Shown: one piece after another, positions 1-5,136 of the stretch
Position numbering within the stretch: position 1 is the stretch's first letter
Layout: every line of letters begins with the position of its first letter
Source: an uncultured Bacillota bacterium
GTDB taxonomy: Bacteria; Bacillota; Limnochordia; Limnochordales; ZCTH02-B6
Direction of reading: 5' to 3'
DNA length: 7,315 bases
Assembly: GCA_937916565.1 (NCBI GenBank)
Contig: CALFSR010000216.1
Location: forward strand, 1 to 7,315
The notes under the pieces: model-generated
Told to the model about the DNA's origin: nothing
The model's input: the letters and a program-made list of their open reading frames with translations, nothing else
Database searches by the model: none
Made by a program: the position numbers and the translations under genes

Positions 1-214
1 CGGCCATCAGCACGTCGGTGTGATCGACGCCCGCCCGCTCCAGCACCTTGGGGCTCGCGCCGTTGCCGTGGATGGCCATGACGTCCAGGTTGTTGGTAAC
101 CTCGGTCAGAGCGTCCTCGTTCTGATCAATGACGACGATGTCGTGGCCTTCGGCCGCCAGGAGCTTCGCGATCTCGTAGCCCAGCTTGCCGGCCCCGACG
201 ACGATGACACGCAA
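1..214 (-). CDS. trkA: Trk potassium uptake regulator TrkA, N-terminal fragment (3' end cut by window edge)
   Basis: This is the first 71 residues of a TrkA-type RCK protein, the cytoplasmic NAD(H)-binding subunit that gates Trk/Ktr potassium channels. Visible are a beta strand leading into the Rossmann loop GAGKLG (residues 7-12), an acidic residue closing beta 2 (VVID, D30) that would contact the NAD ribose, and the family block HGNGASPKVLERAGV (residues 49-63). The start is a TTG at 214-212, chosen because the homologous N-terminus begins exactly there and a GAGGAG ribosome binding site lies about 8 bases upstream. The rest of the gene, probably including further RCK domains, lies beyond position 1. 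It follows the ABC ATPase gene on the same strand after a 91-bp gap carrying tandem repeats. The family assignment is strong; whether the partner is TrkH or KtrB cannot be seen. Confidence 0.93.
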   Translation of the reverse strand, partial: MRVIVVGAGKLGYEIAKLLAAEGHDIVVIDQNEDALTEVTNNLDVMAIHGNGASPKVLERAGVDHTDVLMA

Positions 215-233
215 AGGAAAGACTCCTCGTCGA

Positions 234-281
234 TGTTGTCCCTTGAGGGTGTTGTCCCTTGAGGGTGTTGTCCCTTGAGTA
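234..281. repeat. Three tandem copies of a 16-bp repeat in the trkA leader
   Basis: The unit TGTTGTCCCTTGAGGG occurs at 234-249 and 250-265, with a third copy at 266-281 that differs only in its last two bases. Each unit contains CCCTTGAGGG, a palindrome apart from its two central bases. The array lies 20-67 bases upstream of the trkA start and 25 bp past the stop of the preceding ABC ATPase gene, so it would be in the trkA 5' leader or promoter zone. Read along the minus strand, adjacent copies could form AGGG-ACAACA-CCCT stem-loops. Whether it is a protein-binding array, an RNA element or a slippage product cannot be told from one sequence. Confidence 0.9.
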
Positions 282-292
282 TTCAGACTGAA
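282..292. other. 11-bp palindrome between the ABC ATPase gene and the trkA leader repeats
   Basis: TTCAGACTGAA is a perfect inverted repeat of five bases around one central base. It directly abuts the tandem array at 234-281 and lies 13 bp past the ABC ATPase stop. It is too short and has no T-tract, so it is not a credible terminator. It may be a half of a binding site or a chance palindrome. Confidence 0.3.
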
Positions 293-305
293 ATGAGGTT
301 CTCCT

Positions 306-1415
306 TCAAGCGAGGACCGCATGCGCGGGATGCGCCGCGGTTTCCGGGAGGGAGTTGTTGTCCGCCAGGACGGGCACATAAGGCGCCGCCAGCCGGAAGC
401 GCACCGTCTGGCCGATGGCCGGCGGGCTCGCCGTGGAAACCCGGATGACGACTTCCCGGGAAGGATCCCGCTCCATGCCGGCCCCGGCCACGGCGACCAC
501 GAGCTCCACCGAATCCCCCTCGTAGAGGACGGAGCGGACAAGCCCCGAAAACGGCCCCTCCGGGTCCAGCTGGAACCATTCGGGCCGCACGCAGACGGCG
601 ACGCTGCCCTCGGCCTTTTGGCAGGCGGGGTGGCACGGCAAAAGCCCCAGCGCCGTCGTGACGCACAGCCCGTCGGCCTCCACGAGCCGGCCGGGGAGGA
701 CGTTGGAGGCGCCGATGAAGCGAGCCACAAACTCCGTAGCCGGCAGGCTGTACAGCTCCTGCGGGGTGCCGACCTGCTCCAGGCGCCCGGCGCGCATGAC
801 GGCGATGCGGTCGCAGATGGCAAACGCGTCCCGCTGGTCGTGGGTGACGAAAACGGCCGTCACGCCCTCCTGCTTGAGGATGGCGCGGACTTCGTGCCGC
901 ATCTGGCACCGCAGGTTGGCGTCGAGGTTGCTGAAGGGCTCATCGAGCAGCAAGACGTCGGGGCGGGGTGCGAGCGCACGGGCCAAAGCCAAGCGCTGCT
1001 GCTGGCCGCCGGAAAGCTGGTGCGGATAGCGGTGGGCGCAGTCGGCCAAGCCGACGAGCTCGAGCACTTCCTGCACCCGGCGGTGCGCGTCCTTACGGCC
1101 CCGCAAGCCGAAACCGGCGTTGGCGGCCACGGTCAAGTGGGGGAACAAGGCGTAGTCCTGAAACACCATGCCCACGTGCCGCCGCTCCGGCGGCACCCAC
1201 GCCCCGGCGCCCGCGACGGGCCGGCCGCCGACCATGATGCGGCCCGCATCCGGCGCCTCAAAGCCGGCGATCAGGCGCAGGGCGGTCGTCTTGCCGCAGC
1301 CGCTGGGACCGAGCAAGCCCATGATCTCGCCCGGCTCCACCGCGAAGCGGACGCCGTCCACCGCGGCCACCGGGCCAAACGACTTGCGCACATCCCACAG
1401 CTCGACTCCCGCCAT
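306..1415 (-). CDS. Iron(III)-type (FbpC-like) ABC transporter ATP-binding protein
   Basis: A 369-residue cytoplasmic ATPase that would energise import through a membrane permease. It carries Walker A GPSGCGKTT (residues 36-44), a Q-loop glutamine at 86, the signature LSGGQQQR (134-141), Walker B VLLLDEP (154-160), a D-loop SNLD (162-165) and the switch histidine H192. The C-terminal part from about residue 235 has the length and character of the TOBE domains of the CUT1/FbpC/PotA group. The DEPFSNLDANLR stretch and the FIGASNVLPG junction are most like FbpC, the ferric-iron importers, but the substrate is inferred and spermidine/putrescine or sulfate relatives cannot be excluded. The ATG has a GGAGGG site seven bases upstream. 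No permease or binding-protein gene is adjacent; the next gene on the strand is trkA. A promoter and a palindromic operator candidate lie upstream at 1480-1533. Confidence 0.88.
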   Translation of the reverse strand: MAGVELWDVRKSFGPVAAVDGVRFAVEPGEIMGLLGPSGCGKTTALRLIAGFEAPDAGRIMVGGRPVAGAGAWVPPERRHVGMVFQDYALFPHLTVAANAGFGLRGRKDAHRRVQEVLELVGLADCAHRYPHQLSGGQQQRLALARALAPRPDVLLLDEPFSNLDANLRCQMRHEVRAILKQEGVTAVFVTHDQRDAFAICDRIAVMRAGRLEQVGTPQELYSLPATEFVARFIGASNVLPGRLVEADGLCVTTALGLLPCHPACQKAEGSVAVCVRPEWFQLDPEGPFSGLVRSVLYEGDSVELVVAVAGAGMERDPSREVVIRVSTASPPAIGQTVRFRLAAPYVPVLADNNSLPETAAHPAHAVLA

Positions 1416-1479
1416 CGGGCAGCCCTCCGAGCGGCTGGCGGGCTCCTGGGGCGTCCGCCGGCCTTCCTGCCGCGGCGCC

Positions 1480-1493
1480 TTAGGAATCCCTAA
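1480..1493. promoter_or_regulatory. Candidate operator, TTAGG/CCTAA palindrome
   Basis: TTAGGAATCCCTAA has perfect 5-bp arms around four central bases, symmetrical at 12 of 14 positions. It lies just downstream of the predicted start site of the ABC ATPase transcript (roughly +6 to +19), a classic repressor position. The arms equal the outer half-sites of DtxR/IdeR iron boxes (TTAGG...CCTAA), although the spacing (4 rather than 9 bases) differs from the corynebacterial consensus. Metal-dependent control would suit an iron-type ATPase, but the link is inferred. Confidence 0.4.
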
Positions 1494-1505
1494 TGTCGCC
1501 TTGAA

Positions 1506-1533
1506 GGTATCACAGCCCGCGGGAATTTGTCAA
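1506..1533 (-). promoter_or_regulatory. Sigma-A-type promoter for the ABC ATPase gene
   Basis: Read on the minus strand, a consensus -35 TTGACA (1533-1528) is followed after 16 bases by GATACC (1511-1506), preceded by TG one base upstream as in extended -10 elements. The -10 itself matches only three of six consensus bases, which the perfect -35 and TG extension may offset. Transcription would start near 1499, giving a leader of about 85 bases that contains the palindrome at 1480-1493. An 8-bp palindrome CCCGCGGG (1516-1523) lies in the spacer. Confidence 0.55.
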
Positions 1534-1552
1534 CTTTGGCTCGCCATACAAT
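1523..1552 (+). promoter_or_regulatory. Candidate sporulation (sigma-E-like) promoter for cwlD
   Basis: CATACAAT at 1545-1552 fits the Bacillus sigma-E -10 pattern (YATACAMT) exactly, and GAATTTG at 1523-1529 matches about five of seven bases of the sigma-E -35 at a spacing of 15. The -10 also fits the looser sigma-K pattern. The predicted start near 1559 lies 37 bases before the cwlD GTG. In B. subtilis cwlD is expressed during sporulation by sigma-E and sigma-G, so the match suits the gene. The -35 zone overlaps that of the divergent ABC ATPase promoter. A sigma-A reading (TTGTCA with a 14-base spacer) is poor. Confidence 0.42.
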
Positions 1553-1595
1553 TTCACGGGGATAACGGGCCGCGTTAAGGAGGGGACACTGCACG

Positions 1596-2411
1596 GTGCG
1601 CCGTGCGAGGGGAGTTTCGCCCGCCGCCGGCCGGCGGCTCGCCGGACTGGTTTTCGCCGCGCTGGCCGCCGGGCTCTGCCTATGGGCTCTTGGTGCGGCG
1701 GCGCTCCCGCCGGCACATCGGTGGCCGGCTTCCCGGCTGCAGCAAGCCTGGCCGGGGCTCCGGTGGTTGGCCGCGGCGGCCGCGGCGCTGTCTGGCGGGG
1801 CAGCCGAGGGGCCCCTCGCGGGCATACGGGTCGCCGTCGACGCGGGCCACGGCGGCACGGACCGGGGCGCGTGCCACCTGCCGTCAGGGCTGATCGAAAA
1901 GGAGATCAACCTGGATATGGCGATGCGGCTTGAGCGGGCGCTGGCCGCAGCCGGCGCGGAAGTGCTCCTCACCCGCCGGGACGACACGTTCCTTCCTTTG
2001 GACGAACGGGCGCGCCTTGCCAACGAGTGGGGCGCGGGCGTGTTCGTCAGCCTGCACGTCAACCGCTATCCGAGCCCCGCGTGCTTCGGCGCCCAGACGT
2101 TCCACCTTCCCGGCGCGGCGGAAGGGGAGCGCCTCGCCCTGCTCATCCAGGAGGAGCTGCGGCAAGTGTACCCGCCCAACTACCGGCAGGCTTTGCCGGG
2201 CAACTACCGGGTGCTGCGGGAAACCACCATGCCGGCGGCGCTGGTCGAGATTGGCTTTGTCACCAACGCGACCGATCGCGCCCTCATGCAGCAGGACGAC
2301 TACCGGGAGCAGGTGGCGGCCGCGATCGTGCAGGCCATCGTGCGCTTTGTGCACGGCGAACCGGAGCTGCCGGCCGGGCTCGTCACCCGAGCACCCGGCG
2401 CAGGAGGATAA
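1596..2411 (+). CDS. cwlD: N-acetylmuramoyl-L-alanine amidase CwlD (spore cortex)
   Basis: A 271-residue Amidase_3 zinc hydrolase that cleaves the bond between muramic acid and the stem peptide. The zinc ligands are visible as H85 (VDAGHGG), E101 (GLIEKE) and H154 (SLHVN), with the catalytic glutamate E218 in VEIGF. The YPSPACFGAQTFH segment (158-170) resembles the SPxxxGAQTF hallmark of CwlD, which with PdaA makes the muramic delta-lactam of the spore cortex. An N-terminal hydrophobic segment (about 13-37) would anchor or export the enzyme. It is somewhat longer than B. subtilis CwlD (237 residues) because of an Ala-rich linker before the domain. The GTG start is preceded by AAGGAGGGG ending about 10 bases upstream, and no other in-frame start fits better. 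Its 3' end overlaps the opposite-strand gene at 2383 by 29 bp. Confidence 0.85.
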   Translation: MRRARGVSPAAGRRLAGLVFAALAAGLCLWALGAAALPPAHRWPASRLQQAWPGLRWLAAAAAALSGGAAEGPLAGIRVAVDAGHGGTDRGACHLPSGLIEKEINLDMAMRLERALAAAGAEVLLTRRDDTFLPLDERARLANEWGAGVFVSLHVNRYPSPACFGAQTFHLPGAAEGERLALLIQEELRQVYPPNYRQALPGNYRVLRETTMPAALVEIGFVTNATDRALMQQDDYREQVAAAIVQAIVRFVHGEPELPAGLVTRAPGAGG

Positions 2412-2952
2412 CGGGGCGGGGCCGGACCGACCGGCGCCTGCGGCGGCGGTTACTTGCTTTCGGGCCATTGGCCCGCCGCTCGGGCGGCCGCTTCTCCGCG
2501 AGGGCCCGCACCGCCTCCCGCAGCCGCTCGACGTAGGGCCGGCTCAAGTACGCCTCGGCGCCCTTAAGGATAGTTTGCACGTAGTCGTTGTGGGGCGGGA
2601 TTTCCTCGGCCGCCTTGGAGGCGACGACGTACGTCAGCACGTCCTCATAAACCTTGCCGCCGGGGGTTTCCACCCGGATGCGCTCGCGGCGGTAATGCTC
2701 GGGGGCGCCTTCCCGCTCGTCGAGCGCGGGCAGCTGCTCGGCGGGCAACCGGTAGAGCACCCCTTCGACGCTGCTCTCCGGGTCGGGCACCAAATCCGCG
2801 ACGCCGCCCCGGCGGGTCCGGGAGTAGCGGGTGAAACCGAGGCGATATCCCCGTACCAGGGCTGGGCCGACGAGCTCAAACTCCTCCACGTCCCGCGCCA
2901 GATCTTCGGGGCTCATGCAAGACCCGTAGGCGAAATAGTACACGTCGTCCAC
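2383..2952 (-). CDS. Gamma-glutamylcyclotransferase (AIG2-like) family protein
   Basis: A 189-residue cytoplasmic protein of the GGCT/AIG2 fold. Such enzymes release 5-oxoproline from gamma-glutamyl amino acids or amines. The glycine loop YYFAYGSCM (5-13) matches the family YGSNM motif with Cys in place of the usual Asn. LDEREGAPEHY (77-87) holds the presumed catalytic glutamate E81. I chose the GTG at 2952 because the homologous N-terminus (MDDVYYFAYGS) begins there and AAGGGGG lies about 10 bases upstream. An in-frame ATG at 2988 would add 12 residues but has no ribosome binding site. After about residue 155 the protein runs into a strongly basic tail with six consecutive arginines, encoded partly across the cwlD 3' end. 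The substrate is unknown. Confidence 0.8.
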   Translation of the reverse strand: MDDVYYFAYGSCMSPEDLARDVEEFELVGPALVRGYRLGFTRYSRTRRGGVADLVPDPESSVEGVLYRLPAEQLPALDEREGAPEHYRRERIRVETPGGKVYEDVLTYVVASKAAEEIPPHNDYVQTILKGAEAYLSRPYVERLREAVRALAEKRPPERRANGPKASNRRRRRRSVRPRPVILLRRVLG

Positions 2953-3016
2953 GGACCGGCGACCCCCTTCGCGTGGGCTTCCTTTCATGGTACGCGCCAC
3001 GGCGGAAGGTGTGCGG

Positions 3017-3048
3017 CGGCTGCGTGTGGAAAACCGGACGTGCGGTTG
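3017..3048 (+). promoter_or_regulatory. Bulged hairpin and 16-bp palindrome in the pit upstream region
   Basis: The 152-bp divergent spacer 2953-3104 has no convincing -35/-10 pair on either strand. On the plus strand 3017-3029 can pair with 3034-3048 around an AAAA loop, giving 13 pairs (five of them G-U) with a two-base bulge (GG, 3036-3037). The same bases include AACCGGACGTGCGGTT (3032-3047), a palindrome at 14 of 16 positions, so the element may instead be a DNA operator. It lies 57-88 bases before the pit start. Both readings are structural only. Confidence 0.35.
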
Positions 3049-3104
3049 ATCACGGTTCCTTGGAAAGGGTCCGCCGTCGCGGGCGGGCGCGGAGAAGACG
3101 ATCC

Positions 3105-4070
3105 ATGACATTGCTTGGCCTGCTCATCCTCTTGTCGGGTTTGTTCGTCGGGTGGAGCCTAGGCGCCAACGACGCGGCCAATGCCATGGGCACCGCCGTC
3201 GGCGCCCGGGTGCGCACCATCCGTGAGGCCGTCATCATCGTCGGCATCTTCAGTTTCGTCGGGGCGGTCACCTATGGCCACCGGGTCATTAAGACGATCG
3301 GTTCGGGGATCGTCCCCATGGATCAGTTGGAGGCGGGCCAGGCGACGCGGATCGCCCTCGCGGCCATGCTGGCGGCGGGCCTATGGCTCCTGTGGGCCAC
3401 GTACCTCAAGCTGCCTGTATCCACCACCCACTCGGCGGTCGGCGCGGTGGCCGGGGCGGGCGTCGTGGCCGGGGGCGTGCCGATCTACTGGAGCAAGCTG
3501 CTGGACATCTTTATGGCGTGGATCCTGACGCCCGTGGGCGCCGCCATCTGCGGTTACGTGCTCTACCAGGTGCTGCGTGTCGTCCTGCGCTTCGTGGCGG
3601 TGCCCGACCGGGTGTGGGGGTGGCTCCTCACCATAAGCGGCATGTGGATGGCCTTTTCCTGGGGGGCCAACGACGTCGCCAACGCCACCGGCGTAATGGT
3701 GGGCGCGGGTTTCACGAGTCCTATCATGGCGTCTGTCCTGGGCGGCCTGGCCATCGTCCTCGGGATCGCCACGTGGGGCTACCGCGTCATGGAAACCGTC
3801 GGCACCCGCATCACGCACCTGATACCACCCATGGCGTTTGTCGCCGAGCTCGCCGCGGCGCTCAACGTGCAGATATACACCCTCCTGGGGCTGCCGGTGT
3901 CCACCACCCACTCCATCGTCGGAGCCATCTTTGGCGTCGGGTTGGTGCTCGGCCGCGCGGCGGTCGACCGGCGCACGGCGCGGGACATCGTCCTGGCTTG
4001 GGCCGCGACGCCCGCCGCCGCCGGCATCGTGAGCGGCTTCCTGTACTGGCTACTGGTACGGATCCTGTAG
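3105..4070 (+). CDS. pit: Low-affinity inorganic phosphate transporter, PiT family
   Basis: A 321-residue integral membrane protein that imports phosphate (as metal-phosphate or with H+/Na+) in the PiT family. It shows the two inverted-repeat halves of the family. GANDAANAMG (20-29) is matched by GANDVANATG (187-196), and PVSTTHS occurs at 104-110 and 264-270. Hydrophobic stretches between these blocks give about ten membrane segments. It is short compared with E. coli PitA (499 residues), because the large central loop is absent, as is common in Bacillota and archaeal members. The ATG at 3105 is preceded by GGAGAAG with eight bases of spacing, and upstream in-frame codons encode an Arg-rich non-membrane stretch unlike the family. 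It is followed after 36 bp by its DUF47 partner. Sulfate permeases of the CysP type are related, but the context favours phosphate. Confidence 0.9.
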   Translation: MTLLGLLILLSGLFVGWSLGANDAANAMGTAVGARVRTIREAVIIVGIFSFVGAVTYGHRVIKTIGSGIVPMDQLEAGQATRIALAAMLAAGLWLLWATYLKLPVSTTHSAVGAVAGAGVVAGGVPIYWSKLLDIFMAWILTPVGAAICGYVLYQVLRVVLRFVAVPDRVWGWLLTISGMWMAFSWGANDVANATGVMVGAGFTSPIMASVLGGLAIVLGIATWGYRVMETVGTRITHLIPPMAFVAELAAALNVQIYTLLGLPVSTTHSIVGAIFGVGLVLGRAAVDRRTARDIVLAWAATPAAAGIVSGFLYWLLVRIL

Positions 4071-4106
4071 ACGAATCGTCGCACGCGGGCGAGAGGGGGA
4101 GCAGGA

Positions 4107-4766
4107 ATGCGCAACATCTTCGGCTGGATGGGCATGCGGGAACAGCAGCGGGCGCTTATGGCCTCCCACCAGCACATGGAACAAGTGCGTCAAGTCGTCC
4201 ACTTGCTCAAGTCCGCGCTGGACCATTTCATCGCGGGCGACCTGGACAAGGTCAAGGACATCCACGAGCAGGTGACCGCGGCCGAGCGCCAGGCGGACGA
4301 GCTGCGCCGGGATCTGTTGGACCAGCTCTCGGAGGGCATGTTCCTGCCCGCGGACCGCGAAGACCTCGTGCACCTGGTGGAGAGGACCGACGACGTGGCC
4401 GACTACGCCAACTCCGCCTCCCGGCTCCTGGTGCTCTTTTTCAAGGCGCCCCCGGAAGACCTGCGCCCCGAGCTGACGCGGTTCGGCGAACTGCTGGTGG
4501 AAGCCGTCGAAAGGCTGTCGGAGGCCATGGACAAGCTCCTCGACGGGCAGCGCCGGGAGGCTTTGCAGCTGTGCACCGCCGTCGAGCGGTGCGAGGAGGA
4601 GGGCGACGCCCTCAAGGCTTCCCTCTACAGGCGCCTGCTGCAGCTCGACGTCTCCGCGGGCAAGATGATGCTCCTCCACGACCTGATCGAATCGATGGAA
4701 AACACCGCCGACCGGGCCGAGGACACCGCGGACCTGGTGCGGGTGCTGGCCGTCAAGCTTCGCTGA
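4107..4766 (+). CDS. DUF47 / PhoU-like Pit accessory protein
   Basis: A 219-residue, predominantly helical cytoplasmic protein of the DUF47 (TIGR00153-type) family, distantly related to PhoU and commonly encoded beside Pit transporters. The N-terminal helical unit includes AAERQADELRRDLLDQL (58-74) and FLPADREDLVHLVERTDDVADY (79-100). The C-terminal unit ends in HDLIESMENTADRAEDTADLVRVL (191-214). These E/D-rich repeats are the metal-binding type seen in PhoU proteins. The ATG has GGGGGAG about five bases upstream. The 36-bp gap after pit argues for one transcript. Its role is probably to modulate Pit activity, inferred from the recurrent pairing. Its stop overlaps the end of the opposite-strand HesB-like gene by 14 bp. 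Confidence 0.87.
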   Translation: MRNIFGWMGMREQQRALMASHQHMEQVRQVVHLLKSALDHFIAGDLDKVKDIHEQVTAAERQADELRRDLLDQLSEGMFLPADREDLVHLVERTDDVADYANSASRLLVLFFKAPPEDLRPELTRFGELLVEAVERLSEAMDKLLDGQRREALQLCTAVERCEEEGDALKASLYRRLLQLDVSAGKMMLLHDLIESMENTADRAEDTADLVRVLAVKLR

Positions 4767-5136
4767 CCGCGACGGCCCCCGGAAACGCAGGAAGTTCCAA
4801 GGCGAAACCGCGGCCGCCGGCCGCGGTTTCGATCCATTTGAGGTGCGCCCCGTCGAATATAGAGGCGCTCAGCGGGTCCATGACGATGGTGAACCCGTCG
4901 CATGCGACCTGAACATCCCCGGGCCGGCAGTCGTCAAAGGCCATGCCATAGGTGACGCGGCGGCTCAAGCCTTTGAGCCAAATCCGCAAGGCTTTGCCAT
5001 CCTTGCCCCGGGAGCGCATGTACTCCCGCATCTTTTCGGCCGCCACCGGGTCGACGACGATGACGGGCGCACCACCGGCCGGCCGGCTTGCGCCTGCCCC
5101 GGCGGACGGGGCGGGCGTGTCAGCGGAGCCAGGCAA
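4753..5136 (-). CDS. HesB/IscA-fold protein lacking the canonical cluster-binding cysteines
   Basis: A 127-residue protein whose residues 25-115 follow the A-type iron-sulfur carrier fold: VIVVDPVAAEKMREYM, then RIWLKG...VTYGMAFDD, then FTIVMDPLSASIFDGAHLKWIE. In IscA/SufA/ErpA three cysteines hold the cluster. Here the first is replaced (the CSGMA-equivalent reads TYGMA) and the C-terminal CGCG is absent, the end reading GGRGFALELP. The two cysteines present (C70, C79) are at other places. Cluster transfer is therefore doubtful and the role is unknown. No ATG or GTG precedes the domain in frame, so I take the TTG at 5136, which overlaps the upstream gene by 17 bp and has a weak AGGCGG nine bases ahead. 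The first 24 residues are Ala/Pro/Gly-rich. A strong hairpin (4803-4831) lies in its 3' end. Confidence 0.72.
   Translation of the reverse strand: MPGSADTPAPSAGAGASRPAGGAPVIVVDPVAAEKMREYMRSRGKDGKALRIWLKGLSRRVTYGMAFDDCRPGDVQVACDGFTIVMDPLSASIFDGAHLKWIETAAGGRGFALELPAFPGAVAVSEA
4803..4831. terminator. Perfect 13-bp-stem hairpin, candidate terminator of the pit operon
   Basis: CGAAACCGCGGCC (4803-4815) and its exact complement (4819-4831) flank a three-base GCC loop. The structure begins 37 bases after the DUF47 stop on the plus strand and ends in GGTTTCG, so the T-tract is short (three T). Because it is a perfect palindrome it would also form in the minus-strand transcript, where it lies within the HesB-like coding region and encodes ETAAGGRGF. 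Intrinsic termination is plausible for the stem but weak for the tail. Confidence 0.5.

Noticed and set aside
234..281. CRISPR-like array
   Set aside because: The 16-bp units are directly contiguous with no spacers, so this is a simple tandem repeat.
321..1493. A 390-codon open frame on the plus strand opposite the ABC ATPase gene
   Set aside because: It is antisense to a clear ATPase with all motifs, has a low-complexity Arg/Gly/His composition and no recognisable domain. Long antisense frames are expected at this GC content.
2953..2988. Upstream ATG (2988) as the start of the GGCT-like protein, and still longer extension to 3111
   Set aside because: No ribosome binding site precedes it and the extra residues do not resemble the family, whereas the GTG at 2952 has AAGGGGG at a suitable distance.
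3017..3048. Functional group II intron end
   Set aside because: No reverse transcriptase, no domain VI or intron boundary nearby, and the domain-V-like hairpin lacks the catalytic triad, upper stem and GNRA loop.
1930..3108. A 392-codon plus-strand frame spanning cwlD and the GGCT-like gene
   Set aside because: It crosses two well-supported genes in other frames and shows Ser/Arg/Pro-rich shadow composition.
3418..3912. DNA direct repeat (TCCACCACCCACTC) at about 3420 and 3900
   Set aside because: It encodes the duplicated PVSTTHS motif of the two PiT halves, so it reflects protein duplication and not a mobile or regulatory repeat.
3383..4912. A 509-codon plus-strand frame across pit and the DUF47 gene
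   Set aside because: It is a shifted reading of two strongly identified proteins, rich in Gly/Arg/Ala, with no domain of its own.
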